From assembly GCA_937900285.1 (NCBI GenBank), contig CALCEM010000010.1:1-19569 (forward strand): a stretch of DNA of 19,569 nt. Direction: 5' to 3'. The position numbers and the translations under genes are program-made. The notes beneath the pieces are model-generated. The model ran no database searches. It saw only the letters and a program-made list of their open reading frames with translations, and had not been told where the DNA came from. This stretch comes from an uncultured Fretibacterium sp. (GTDB lineage: Bacteria; Synergistota; Synergistia; Synergistales; Aminobacteriaceae). Below, in pieces: positions 1 through 6,830 of the stretch; position 1 is the stretch's first letter; every line of letters starts with the position of its first letter.

Positions 1-505
1 CTCCAGCAGCTATCAGGGCATTCACTACTTCCGGATCAGGATTGTTCATCGCAGCGTAAAGAAGAGCCGTCATCCCGTTAGTATCCTTCATGTTAAGGTT
101 AGCTCTGTAAGATATCAGAGTTTTCACGATTTCAGGGTTATTCTTCTTTGCCGCCACCATAAGTGGAGTTATGCCGTCATCACGTCCTGTGTTAATGTTC
201 ACTCCTGCCTGCATTAACATGTCTATGATTTCGGGGTAAATGTTTGTCGCTGCCCAACCTAGTGCTGTATTGCCGTCCTGTTCCCTCGCATTGATATCGG
301 CTCCAGCATCTAGCAACACTTTCACTGCATCAGGAGTATTTTTTCTCGCAGCTATCATTAGAGCTGTGCTGCCATACTCATAGACGTAATTGACATCAAG
401 GCCTGAATCTATAGCCTCCTGGATTTCTTGGGCTGTCCCAGATTCGCAAATATCCCAAAACTCGTCCTGCCGTTCCTTCTCTATAACACTCTTAAACTTA
501 GGCAT
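1..505 (-). CDS. Ankyrin-repeat protein, 3' end beyond the window
   Basis: Reading the minus strand from the ATG at 505-503 gives 168 residues with no stop before the window edge, so the C-terminus is missing. An N-terminal helical stretch (about residues 1-42) is followed by ankyrin repeats whose turn motifs fall at a regular 33-residue period: G-S-T-A-L at 45, G-N-T-A-L at 78, G-I-T-P-L at 111 and G-M-T-A-L at 144. The helix-ending D-A-G-A-D-I-N motif near 66-72 is typical. There is no signal peptide, so a cytoplasmic protein-binding role is likely; the partner is unknown. The start overlaps the end of rsmB by 8 nt, and a strong AGGAGG (513-518, minus) lies inside rsmB, which implies translational coupling. 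Codon use matches rsmB, not the AT-rich genes downstream of 2.5 kb. Confidence 0.88.
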   Translation of the reverse strand, partial: MPKFKSVIEKERQDEFWDICESGTAQEIQEAIDSGLDVNYVYEYGSTALMIAARKNTPDAVKVLLDAGADINAREQDGNTALGWAATNIYPEIIDMLMQAGVNINTGRDDGITPLMVAAKKNNPEIVKTLISYRANLNMKDTNGMTALLYAAMNNPDPEVVNALIAAG

Positions 506-1835
506 TAACAGACCTCCTAATGATAAGTGCGCAGTAAAATCCGTCAAGCCATGAGTTATACGGCAATATATACGTCCCGTAAGGCTTACCACGTCTATAC
601 ATGCTGCCCCTCCAACCTATTAAGCTTGATACATCGGCACATTCTGGGTGATTGGCCAAAACTTGCGCAACTACGCTCTCGTTTTCCGGTTTGAGCAATG
701 AGCACGTAATGTAGAGCACATAGCCGCCTTCTTTGCACACACTTACTGCGTGATCAAGTAACTTAGCCTGAATACCAGTGAGACCATCGAACTTCTTCCA
801 GTCTAGCCGCCACTTAGACTCAGGCTTACGCGTCCAAGTTCCCGAGCACGAGCAGGGAGCATCTAGCACCACACATGACGGAGAGTCTTCAGGGACTAGG
901 ACTACTCCATCGCCGATACGGATATTTGCGCGTTCAGTGAGGCCGAGACGAGAAAATTCACGTTCTGCACTTTTGAGCCTGGCTTCTGAAATGTCCCAAC
1001 ACTCTATCTTTGCCTGAGGGTTGTCCTGCAATATCTGCGCAGCTTTCACTCCTCGCCCGGAACAAATGTCCAGAATCAGGCCTTCAGAGTAGAACTTCTT
1101 CACTAATGAGGCCGCAAGTATTGAGCTTTCCGATTGTACTGTGCATAAACCTTCAGCAAAACCGGGTACTTTTGTAGGCAATATGCTTCCAGTTAGCCTA
1201 AGAGATGAAGAAATATCGGACTGAGTGTAGCGGATACCCTTTGCATCAAGAAGGGAGGTCAAGTCGTCGAGTTTGCCTGGCGTTACTCGTAAAGTCGCAT
1301 AGGATGGCTTCAGCATCATCTCGAAAATTAGTGCTAGTTCCTGACGACTCCAGGTCTTCAACCACGCTGGCATTGACCACACCGGTATCCCAGAGTAGAG
1401 CGCTTTATCCTCGATTGCTGCAGAGTTCTTGTAGGCTTCAGTAAGTTCTGCACCTGCCTCGTTAATCTTCCTGAGAACAGCATTCACCAGTGAGACATAC
1501 TTCACAAAATCTTTATCGTGTTTCAGGTATTCCAGTATGCCATTGATTAGCACTCCTTCTGAGAAACGCCTAAGCTCTAAGATGCCTCCTGTTCCCATAA
1601 TTATGCTCATATACACTTCAGGAGGAAGATTGTCTCGGGTACGCAGAAACTTAGCTGAAATACTTTCCCAGAGTTCTTTTCTGCGCATAACTATATAGAC
1701 CAGTGATGAGGCTAGGGATATATCTGTAGGCTTCATGCTCTCTCGGTCTGCTAGTTTACGAAGAGCTTCTGAGGCAAATGCTCCCGTGCTCTGGTCAGTC
1801 GTTAATATCTTGAGTGCAGCTTCTATTCCCCTCAA
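498..1835 (-). CDS. rsmB: 16S rRNA (cytosine-C5) methyltransferase RsmB
   Basis: Predicted S-adenosylmethionine-dependent m5C methyltransferase of the RsmB/NOL1-NOP2 family, which methylates a cytosine of 16S rRNA (C967 in E. coli) in the cytoplasm. The 445-residue length fits the family. Residues ~1-130 resemble the NusB-like RNA-binding domain. The catalytic domain shows a SAM-binding motif at 255-262 (D-I-C-S-G-R-G-V, a variant of the usual D-x-C-A-A-P-G-G), D-A-P-C-S at 325-329, and T-C-S at 377-379, giving the two family cysteines C328 and C378. The start is TTG at 1835-1833, preceded by GGAGG with a 10-nt spacer; that Shine-Dalgarno sits in the last codons of the metallopeptidase gene, only 4 nt upstream. 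Leucine codons are evenly spread (in the first 90 codons TTA 2, CTT 3, CTC 2, CTA 2, CTG 2), unlike the TTA-dominated genes further right. Confidence 0.93.
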   Translation of the reverse strand: MRGIEAALKILTTDQSTGAFASEALRKLADRESMKPTDISLASSLVYIVMRRKELWESISAKFLRTRDNLPPEVYMSIIMGTGGILELRRFSEGVLINGILEYLKHDKDFVKYVSLVNAVLRKINEAGAELTEAYKNSAAIEDKALYSGIPVWSMPAWLKTWSRQELALIFEMMLKPSYATLRVTPGKLDDLTSLLDAKGIRYTQSDISSSLRLTGSILPTKVPGFAEGLCTVQSESSILAASLVKKFYSEGLILDICSGRGVKAAQILQDNPQAKIECWDISEARLKSAEREFSRLGLTERANIRIGDGVVLVPEDSPSCVVLDAPCSCSGTWTRKPESKWRLDWKKFDGLTGIQAKLLDHAVSVCKEGGYVLYITCSLLKPENESVVAQVLANHPECADVSSLIGWRGSMYRRGKPYGTYILPYNSWLDGFYCALIIRRSVNA

Positions 1836-1839
1836 TGAA

Positions 1840-2535
1840 TTAACGCCTCCGTGATCTGGCTATAAGTATTAGCCTGATTAACTGCAACACTGACATTAAG
1901 GCTGCTGCTACATAGGTCATGGCTGCTGCTGTGAGTACCTTTTTCGCTCCAGAAAGTTCATCGGAAGATAGAGTGTGTGTCTGCTCCAGTAGCTTTAAGG
2001 CTCGGGAACTGGCATTTATCTCAACAGGAAGTGTTACTAAATGGAAGACTAATGCGCCAGTGAATAACATTATGCCTAAATTCACTAGCAGGTGATTAGA
2101 CATGAGTAACCCTATGATGAATAAAGGCATTGACGCGCTGGAACATATACTCACTACTGGGACTATGGAGTTCCTGAAGATTAGCGGGGAATATGATTCA
2201 TGATGCTGAATTGCGTGCCCGACTTCATGAGCTGCTACACCGATGGATGCGATGCTTGTATTCCCGTAAACTGAATCGGATAAATTTAAAGTTCTGTTTT
2301 GAGGGTTATAATTGTCCGTTAAATTTCCTGCAATATGATTAATGGGCATAGTTCCGAGACCGTAAAGGGTTAATAACATTCTTGCAATTTCGTCTGCGGT
2401 ATTTCCTGAGCGTGCTCTAATTTGGCTATACTGTGCGAAAGTTGTATTTACTTTTGAGCTTGCCCACATTGATAATAAAACACCGGGTATTAAAAAAATC
2501 ATCGTTGGATCAAAGCCAAAACCAAAAGGCATCAT
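1840..2535 (-). CDS. Membrane zinc metallopeptidase, YugP-like
   Basis: Predicted integral-membrane neutral zinc metallopeptidase of the YugP family (231 aa, about the family length). The zinc-binding H-E-V-G-H is at residues 103-107, and the family signature L-P-V-E-I-N-A-S (169-176) probably supplies a further acidic residue. Hydrophobic segments occur at about 11-25, 122-145, 148-170 and 203-226, so the active site lies between membrane segments. The substrate is not known. Two adjacent ATG codons (2535 and 2532) follow an AAGGAGG; either could start the protein. It is the first gene of the minus-strand operon with rsmB (4-nt gap) and the ankyrin gene. The first ~90 codons use TTA for 8 of 10 leucines, while later codons are mixed, so the compositional change seen at this end of the window runs through this gene. 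Confidence 0.88.
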   Translation of the reverse strand: MMPFGFGFDPTMIFLIPGVLLSMWASSKVNTTFAQYSQIRARSGNTADEIARMLLTLYGLGTMPINHIAGNLTDNYNPQNRTLNLSDSVYGNTSIASIGVAAHEVGHAIQHHESYSPLIFRNSIVPVVSICSSASMPLFIIGLLMSNHLLVNLGIMLFTGALVFHLVTLPVEINASSRALKLLEQTHTLSSDELSGAKKVLTAAAMTYVAAALMSVLQLIRLILIARSRRR

Positions 2536-2581
2536 AAAAAAATTTTCCTCCTTGTGAATTAATAAATAATCAGGTTTAAAA

Positions 2582-2631
2582 TTGAGTATAACACAGAGGG
2601 TATATTAAAAATTTTTGGGAGGCTTTTAAAC
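2582..2631. promoter_or_regulatory. Spacer between divergent genes, weak promoter candidate
   Basis: This short A/T-rich spacer separates the divergent metallopeptidase and GtrA genes. On the minus strand a TATACT (2585-2590) could be a -10 box, but nothing resembling TTGACA stands 16-18 nt upstream. The GGGAGG at 2617-2622 is the ribosome site of the GtrA gene. Confidence 0.25.
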
Positions 2632-3030
2632 TTGAAAAACTTGCGAGAAATAATCATGTATGGGATTTTTGGAATATTAACGACGATATTAAATATATTT
2701 TCATATTGGGGATTGACGAGATTTTTAAATTTTAGCACTGTAGCCGGGACAATATGGGCGTGGCTTATAGCAGTATTTTTTGCGTATGCTACGAATCATA
2801 AATATGTTTTTCACAGTGAGAATAATTCTATAAAGAGTATTTTAAGTGAATTAATTTCATTTTTGGCGTGTCGTCTTGCAACTGGAATAATGGACGTTGT
2901 AATAATGTATTTGTTCGTAGATGTATTTAAATTCAATGACGTGATAATAAAAACGATCTCAAATATTTTAGTGATAATTTTTAATTATGTTGCGAGTAAA
3001 TTATTTATATTCAAGAAGAAAAATCTGTAA
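2632..3030 (+). CDS. GtrA-family four-helix membrane protein
   Basis: 132-residue protein with four predicted membrane helices (about 8-28, 36-53, 73-97 and 105-127), the size and topology of the GtrA family. The family-like stretch Y-A-T-N-H-K-Y-V-F is at 52-60, matching the usual N-R-x-Y-V-F region, and a lysine-rich tail follows helix 4. GtrA proteins are thought to help move polyprenyl-linked sugars across the inner membrane, or to partner with membrane glycosyltransferases. Here no polyprenyl glycosyltransferase is adjacent, so the substrate cannot be inferred. The start is TTG, nine bases after GGGAGG. The gene is strongly AT-rich and TTA-biased like most of the window. It stands alone, divergent from the metallopeptidase. 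Confidence 0.82.
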   Translation: MKNLREIIMYGIFGILTTILNIFSYWGLTRFLNFSTVAGTIWAWLIAVFFAYATNHKYVFHSENNSIKSILSELISFLACRLATGIMDVVIMYLFVDVFKFNDVIIKTISNILVIIFNYVASKLFIFKKKNL

Positions 3031-3199
3031 TAAATTTTGCGAAAAACTTTTTTTAAAAATAAATTTATGATTCATTGCGACGGTTGATTTTAAATTGAAT
3101 TTTTGTGCCTGTAAAAAAAATTATTTTCTGCGTGAAAAGTTTTTTTATTTAAAATTACGCTTATTATACCAAAAAAATTTATTTAGGAGGTTTTATTTT
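3031..3199. other. A/T-rich intergenic stretch before the toxin-antitoxin pair
   Basis: 169 bases of very low G+C (9 of 60 in 3001-3060). I see no open frame and no convincing terminator. GCGTGA near 3129 and TTACGC near 3157 form a short, weak inverted repeat just upstream of a TTATTATA (a possible -10 box); this could be the antitoxin's operator and promoter, but it is only suggestive. Confidence 0.3.
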
Positions 3200-3412
3200 A
3201 TGGGGAAAATTATTAACGAGGAGCAAAAAAAAAATACTGAAGTCGTTGAAGTCAACCAGGAAGTAAGAATTTTTAATCGGGAAACTATTGACGCTATGAA
3301 CGAGACTTTAGAAATTGTTGCTCATCCTGAAAAATATAAGTTTTATGACAACGTTGATGAGCTTTTTAACGATATACTTAAATCCGACGATAGGGAAGAT
3401 GATGAAATTTAA
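3200..3412 (+). CDS. RelB/DinJ-type antitoxin
   Basis: 70-residue acidic protein. An AGGAGG (3185-3190) nine bases before the ATG at 3200 fixes the start; a longer upstream reading has no ribosome site. The C-terminal half (A-M-N-E-T at 32-36, then a P-E-K-Y-K-F-Y-D patch and a D-E-L-F-N-D-I-L helix at 53-60) is the typical toxin-wrapping tail of RelB/DinJ-like antitoxins. Residues 21-30 may form the short DNA-binding strand. It overlaps the toxin gene by 11 nt, the normal arrangement for this class. As known for the family, it is expected to neutralise the toxin and repress its own promoter. The gene carries a run of ten A at 3225-3234, an obvious slippage site early in the reading frame. 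Confidence 0.82.
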   Translation: MGKIINEEQKKNTEVVEVNQEVRIFNRETIDAMNETLEIVAHPEKYKFYDNVDELFNDILKSDDREDDEI

Positions 3413-3680
3413 AGTAACAAGATCTAAAAAATTTAACAGAGATTTAAAACGTGCTGAAAAACGCGGATATAATATAAACTTACTTAAGGAAGTTGTTGCA
3501 ATGCTTTCAAGTGGAGTGAAACTGCCTCCAAAATATAAAGATTATGCATTGATCGGAAATTATAAAGGATTTAGAGAGTGTCATATATTGCCGGATTGGC
3601 TTTTGGTTTATTATATTGACGACAATAAATTAATTTTAGTTTTATCCCGCACCGGTTCTCATTCGGATTTGGAATTTTAA
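3402..3680 (+). CDS. YafQ/RelE-family mRNA interferase toxin
   Basis: 92-residue basic protein of the YafQ branch of RelE toxins, which cut mRNA on the ribosome. It aligns by eye with E. coli YafQ: Y-K-D-Y at 45-48, G-F-R-E-C-H at 56-61, P-D-W at 64-66, R-T-G-S-H at 83-87, and final D-L-E-F. Residues equivalent to YafQ H63, D67, W68, R83 and H87 are present (H61, D65, W66, R83, H87), but the position of YafQ H50 is tyrosine here (Y48). AGGGA five bases upstream favours the ATG at 3402 over the ATG at 3399; the much longer reading from 3315 runs through the antitoxin gene. The start overlaps the antitoxin stop by 11 nt. The toxin is complete and appears intact apart from the substitution. Confidence 0.85.
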   Translation: MKFKVTRSKKFNRDLKRAEKRGYNINLLKEVVAMLSSGVKLPPKYKDYALIGNYKGFRECHILPDWLLVYYIDDNKLILVLSRTGSHSDLEF

Positions 3681-3748
3681 TTTTATTTTAATTTTATCAG
3701 TGCTAATATTTCAGATTGTTAAAAATTTTTTTAGGAGGAGTTCTCATT

Positions 3749-4891
3749 TTGAAAAAAATATTTTTAAGTGCGTTAATTTTATTTGTAATGGCATCTCAGG
3801 TCATGGCCGTTCAGCCAATTAAGATCGGAGAAATTGCAACAGTAACAGGAGATTTTGCAGCTTACGGAGTCGCAGAAGTCGAAAGCATTAAGATCGCTGT
3901 AAAAGAAATTAACGAAGCCGGTGGAATTTTAGGCCGTCCTGTTGAGGTCATTATGTACGATTGCAGAACCCGTCAGGAAGATATGGTGAACGCAGCTCGC
4001 AGATTAGTCGAACAGGATAAAGTCAGCGCAGTAATTGGACCTTCAGGCAGTGGACTTTGCATCGCAGCAGCTCCCCATTTTAATCGCGGACATGTTTCAC
4101 ATTTAGGAACGCTCCCGACGAATCCATTGGTTACAGTTGATGAAGCCGGGAAAGTTAGACCGTATAATTTTAGAATTTGCTTTTTAGATCCGTATCAGGG
4201 CGCAATAATGGCTCAATTTGCTTTCAAAAATTTAAACGCCAAAAAAGCCGCAATACTTTACGACGTTTCAAGCGATTATTCTCAGGGGCAAAGAGAATTT
4301 TTTATGAAGAGCTTCAAAGATTCAGGCGGAGAAATTACTGCTGATGAAGGTTTCAGAGGCGACGATGTTGATTTTAGATCACAGCTCACAAATATTAAAG
4401 ACAGTGGCGCAGATGTTTTAATTTTCCCGTTCATGGGCAAATCTTTGCCGTTAGCAGTTAAACAGGCTCGCGAGTTGGGAATTGAAACGGCTATCGTTGG
4501 CGGAGATGGTTACGGCGATTTCATGTGGGAAATTTCTGGCGACACTTTGCGTAATTCATATTGGGTCAGCCATGTAGACAGATATGATCCAGCTTTAAAA
4601 AATTTCTTCGATAAATATTTACAATCAGCCGGAACAGAATGTCAGGAATTTATGAACGCCGTAATGGCATATGACTGCGTGTACTGGTTAAAAGATGCTA
4701 TCGAAAGAGCCGGAACTGATGACCCCGAAAAAATTCGAGATGCTCTCGAACAGACTAAAAATTTAAAATTGTTACATTGCGTTTTGACAATGGACGAATT
4801 TCATAACCCGAAAGACAAAGACGGCGTAATTTTACGTTGCGATCCTGAGCAGAAAAAATCTTTATTCTTCGCAAAAGTTAGACCGGAATAA
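3749..4891 (+). CDS. livK: Branched-chain amino acid ABC transporter, substrate-binding protein
   Basis: Periplasmic ligand-binding protein of the LivK/Peripla_BP_6 family, 380 residues. The start is TTG at 3749, ten bases after AGGAGG (3733-3738). A signal peptide occupies residues 1-20 (K-K charge, hydrophobic core, V-M-A cleavage site before V-Q-P); there is no lipobox cysteine, so the mature protein should be free in the periplasm. Family motifs include I-G-E-I-A-T-V-T-G near 25-33, A-V-K-E-I-N-E-A-G-G, and I-G-P-S-G-S-G, which normally lines the amino acid pocket. It delivers ligand (leucine, isoleucine, valine or a related amino acid; the sequence does not decide) to LivHM. Codon choice is more GC-rich than in the permease genes, suggesting high expression. 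A terminator separates it from livH. Confidence 0.92.
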   Translation: MKKIFLSALILFVMASQVMAVQPIKIGEIATVTGDFAAYGVAEVESIKIAVKEINEAGGILGRPVEVIMYDCRTRQEDMVNAARRLVEQDKVSAVIGPSGSGLCIAAAPHFNRGHVSHLGTLPTNPLVTVDEAGKVRPYNFRICFLDPYQGAIMAQFAFKNLNAKKAAILYDVSSDYSQGQREFFMKSFKDSGGEITADEGFRGDDVDFRSQLTNIKDSGADVLIFPFMGKSLPLAVKQARELGIETAIVGGDGYGDFMWEISGDTLRNSYWVSHVDRYDPALKNFFDKYLQSAGTECQEFMNAVMAYDCVYWLKDAIERAGTDDPEKIRDALEQTKNLKLLHCVLTMDEFHNPKDKDGVILRCDPEQKKSLFFAKVRPE

Positions 4892-4932
4892 ATTATTTTA
4901 TATTTAAATTGAATTAAATTTTATAAATTTTT

Positions 4933-4978
4933 ATGCGTCAGTCTGTATAATTTACGGGCTGGCGTATTTTTTATTTTT
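4933..4978 (+). terminator. Rho-independent terminator/attenuator between livK and livH
   Basis: Arms at 4933-4947 and 4953-4967 pair over all 15 positions with a 5-nt loop, using four G-U wobbles, and run into a T-rich tract. Because of the wobbles the opposite strand would form a much weaker hairpin, so this acts on plus-strand transcripts. It lies inside the liv operon and probably lets livK mRNA accumulate above livHMG mRNA. Confidence 0.85.
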
Positions 4979-5017
4979 TTATTTTATTTATTTTAATCGA
5001 AGGTGAGAATTTTAAAA

Positions 5018-5914
5018 ATGACATTTACATTTTCAACACTGATACAGCAAATTATAAACGGATTATCTCTCGGAAGCGTTTACGCATTAATAGCCGTTGG
5101 ATATTCGTTAGTGTATTCGATTTTATTATTTTCGAATTTTGCGCACGGAGGTTTTTTAGTTGTTGGCGGATACGCGTGCTATTATTTATTAACTCAATGG
5201 GGTTATAACGTTGTATTTTCGATGTTAGGCGCGTTATTAGCATCAGGGATCACAGCAATTTTAACGGAATTATTAGCATATGAACCAATACGCAAAAAAA
5301 CTCCGATAACCTTATATTTATTAATTGCTTCGATGGGAGTAAATATAATAATCGAAAATTTATTTGTCGTGACAGTCGGCGGAAGAATTAAAGCGCTTCC
5401 ACAAAATACTTTCCCAACTGGAATATTTTCGCTCGGAAATGGAATAACGTTAAGCGCGTCGGATTTATTGTCATTGATCACGGCAATAATTTTTTTAAGC
5501 ATGTTACAAATTTTTTTACATCGCACCAAATGGGGTTTAGCAATTCGTGCAGCAGCTTGCGACATAAAAACGGCCGGCCTAATGGGTGTAAATGTTACGT
5601 TTTTAATTTGTATAGTGTTTTTTGTTGCAGGAATGTTGGCGGCAGTCGGCGGAATATTTTTATCAGTTCGTTACAGTTTATATCCTCAACTTGGAAATAT
5701 TACGACTAAAGCATTTATAGCCGCAGTAATTGGCGGTTTAGGTTCATTGCCCGGCGCAGTACTTGGAAGTTTAATTTTAGGATTGGCGGAAATGTTGACG
5801 GCAGGTTTTATAAGTTCTCAAATGCGCGACCTCGTTGTTTATTCTTTGCTCGTCATAATGCTTTTAATTCGTCCTGCTGGGTTCTTCGGAAAAAAATTAA
5901 TTGAAAAAATTTAA
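5018..5914 (+). CDS. livH: Branched-chain amino acid ABC transporter, permease LivH
   Basis: Inner-membrane permease of the LivH family, 298 residues from the ATG at 5018. An AGGTGAG ten bases upstream supports this start; the in-frame GTG at 5003 lies inside that ribosome site. It opens with the family hallmark Q-Q-I-I-N-G-L-S-L-G-S-V-Y-A-L-I-A-V-G-Y, followed by about eight hydrophobic segments. Near the C-terminus A-F-I-A-A-V-I-G-G-L-G-S-L-P-G-A is the cytoplasmic coupling loop that contacts the ATPase in this family. It should form a heterodimer with LivM and accept ligand from LivK. Leucine is almost all TTA (14 of the first 16). The gap to livM is 16 nt, so the two are co-transcribed. 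Confidence 0.93.
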   Translation: MTFTFSTLIQQIINGLSLGSVYALIAVGYSLVYSILLFSNFAHGGFLVVGGYACYYLLTQWGYNVVFSMLGALLASGITAILTELLAYEPIRKKTPITLYLLIASMGVNIIIENLFVVTVGGRIKALPQNTFPTGIFSLGNGITLSASDLLSLITAIIFLSMLQIFLHRTKWGLAIRAAACDIKTAGLMGVNVTFLICIVFFVAGMLAAVGGIFLSVRYSLYPQLGNITTKAFIAAVIGGLGSLPGAVLGSLILGLAEMLTAGFISSQMRDLVVYSLLVIMLLIRPAGFFGKKLIEKI

Positions 5915-5930
5915 GGTGCAAAAATAAAAA

Positions 5931-6830
5931 ATGTTCAGGAATACTTTTATAATAGTTTTAGGGATAATTTTAGCGTTTACTCCGGTTGGAGGCTATCAGG
6001 AAGGCATAATAATTTTAATGTGCATAAATTGTATTGCTGCGATGGGAGTTTCAGTTTTAACGGGCTTCACCGGAATTTTTACGCTCGGCCATGCTGCTTA
6101 TATGGCGTTAGGAGCATACACTACAGGAATTTTAACGGTGAAATACGGCGTAAATTTTTCTCCTGCGATTTTGGCCGGTGGATTAATGGCGGTGTTAGTA
6201 GCTTGGTTGATTGGAATCCCGACATTAAAATTAACTGGAGATTATTACGCAATAGCTTCGATCGGTTTAGGTGAAGCAATAAGATTAATTATTGAGAACT
6301 GGCAGTCATTAACGCGAGGTTCAAGAGGATTGCCGGGAATTGAGCCGTATACATCGAGAACATTGGCAGTAATATTATTTGTAGGATTTGCGATATTTTT
6401 ATTTAACATTCTCGATGGAAAGATCGGACGGGAATTAAAAGCAACTCGCGATGATCAAATTGTTGCTTCGTTGATTGGTTTTAACACTCCAGCTACAAAA
6501 ATGAAGGCGTTAATAATTTCTGCGTTTTATTGCGGAATAGCTGGATCATTATTGGGGGGATATATGTGCTTTATACAGCCTTCAATGTTCGACATGATGA
6601 AATCAACTGAATTAACTGCGGTTGTAGTTTTTGGCGGACTCGGATCATTAAGCGGGACAATTTTAGGATCGATGACGATCACGCTCGTAATGGAATATTT
6701 CCGGGATGTTTCACAGTACAGAATGTTAATTTATGGGTTATTGCTCGTGATAATAATGGTATTTCGTCCGGAAGGATTATTGGGGAGCCACGAAATTTGG
6801 GAATTATTCACGAGGAGGGAAAATAAATAA
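5931..6830 (+). CDS. livM: Branched-chain amino acid ABC transporter, permease LivM
   Basis: Second inner-membrane permease, 299 residues, with 8-10 hydrophobic segments. Family features: G-V-S-V-L-T-G-F-T-G-I-F-T-L-G-H-A-A-Y-M near residues 39-58, a T-R-D-D-Q-I-V-A-S-L-I-G stretch near 171-182, and the coupling loop A-V-V-V-F-G-G-L-G-S-L-S-G-T near 229-242. It pairs with LivH to form the pore. AAGGTG overlapping the livH stop precedes the ATG by 12 bases. Its stop overlaps the livG start by one base (TAATG), indicating translational coupling. It is shorter than E. coli LivM, lacking the long N-terminal extension, which is normal for many bacterial homologues. Confidence 0.92.
   Translation: MFRNTFIIVLGIILAFTPVGGYQEGIIILMCINCIAAMGVSVLTGFTGIFTLGHAAYMALGAYTTGILTVKYGVNFSPAILAGGLMAVLVAWLIGIPTLKLTGDYYAIASIGLGEAIRLIIENWQSLTRGSRGLPGIEPYTSRTLAVILFVGFAIFLFNILDGKIGRELKATRDDQIVASLIGFNTPATKMKALIISAFYCGIAGSLLGGYMCFIQPSMFDMMKSTELTAVVVFGGLGSLSGTILGSMTITLVMEYFRDVSQYRMLIYGLLLVIIMVFRPEGLLGSHEIWELFTRRENK

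Noticed and set aside
3031..3199. Small RNA or insertion-element remnant in the A/T-rich gap
   Set aside because: No terminal repeats, transposase fragment, tRNA fold or clear terminator; simple low-complexity sequence explains it.
3315..3401. Longer toxin reading beginning at 3315
   Set aside because: It runs out of frame through the antitoxin gene with no ribosome site; the YafQ family N-terminus fits the ATG at 3402.
5003..5017. GTG start for livH at 5003
   Set aside because: The GTG is part of the AGGTGAG ribosome site that serves the ATG at 5018, where LivH homology begins soon after.
5052..5565. Minus-strand open frames inside livH, and similar frames inside kdsD, flavodoxin and rsmB
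   Set aside because: They lie opposite well-recognised genes, show no family features and lack convincing ribosome sites.
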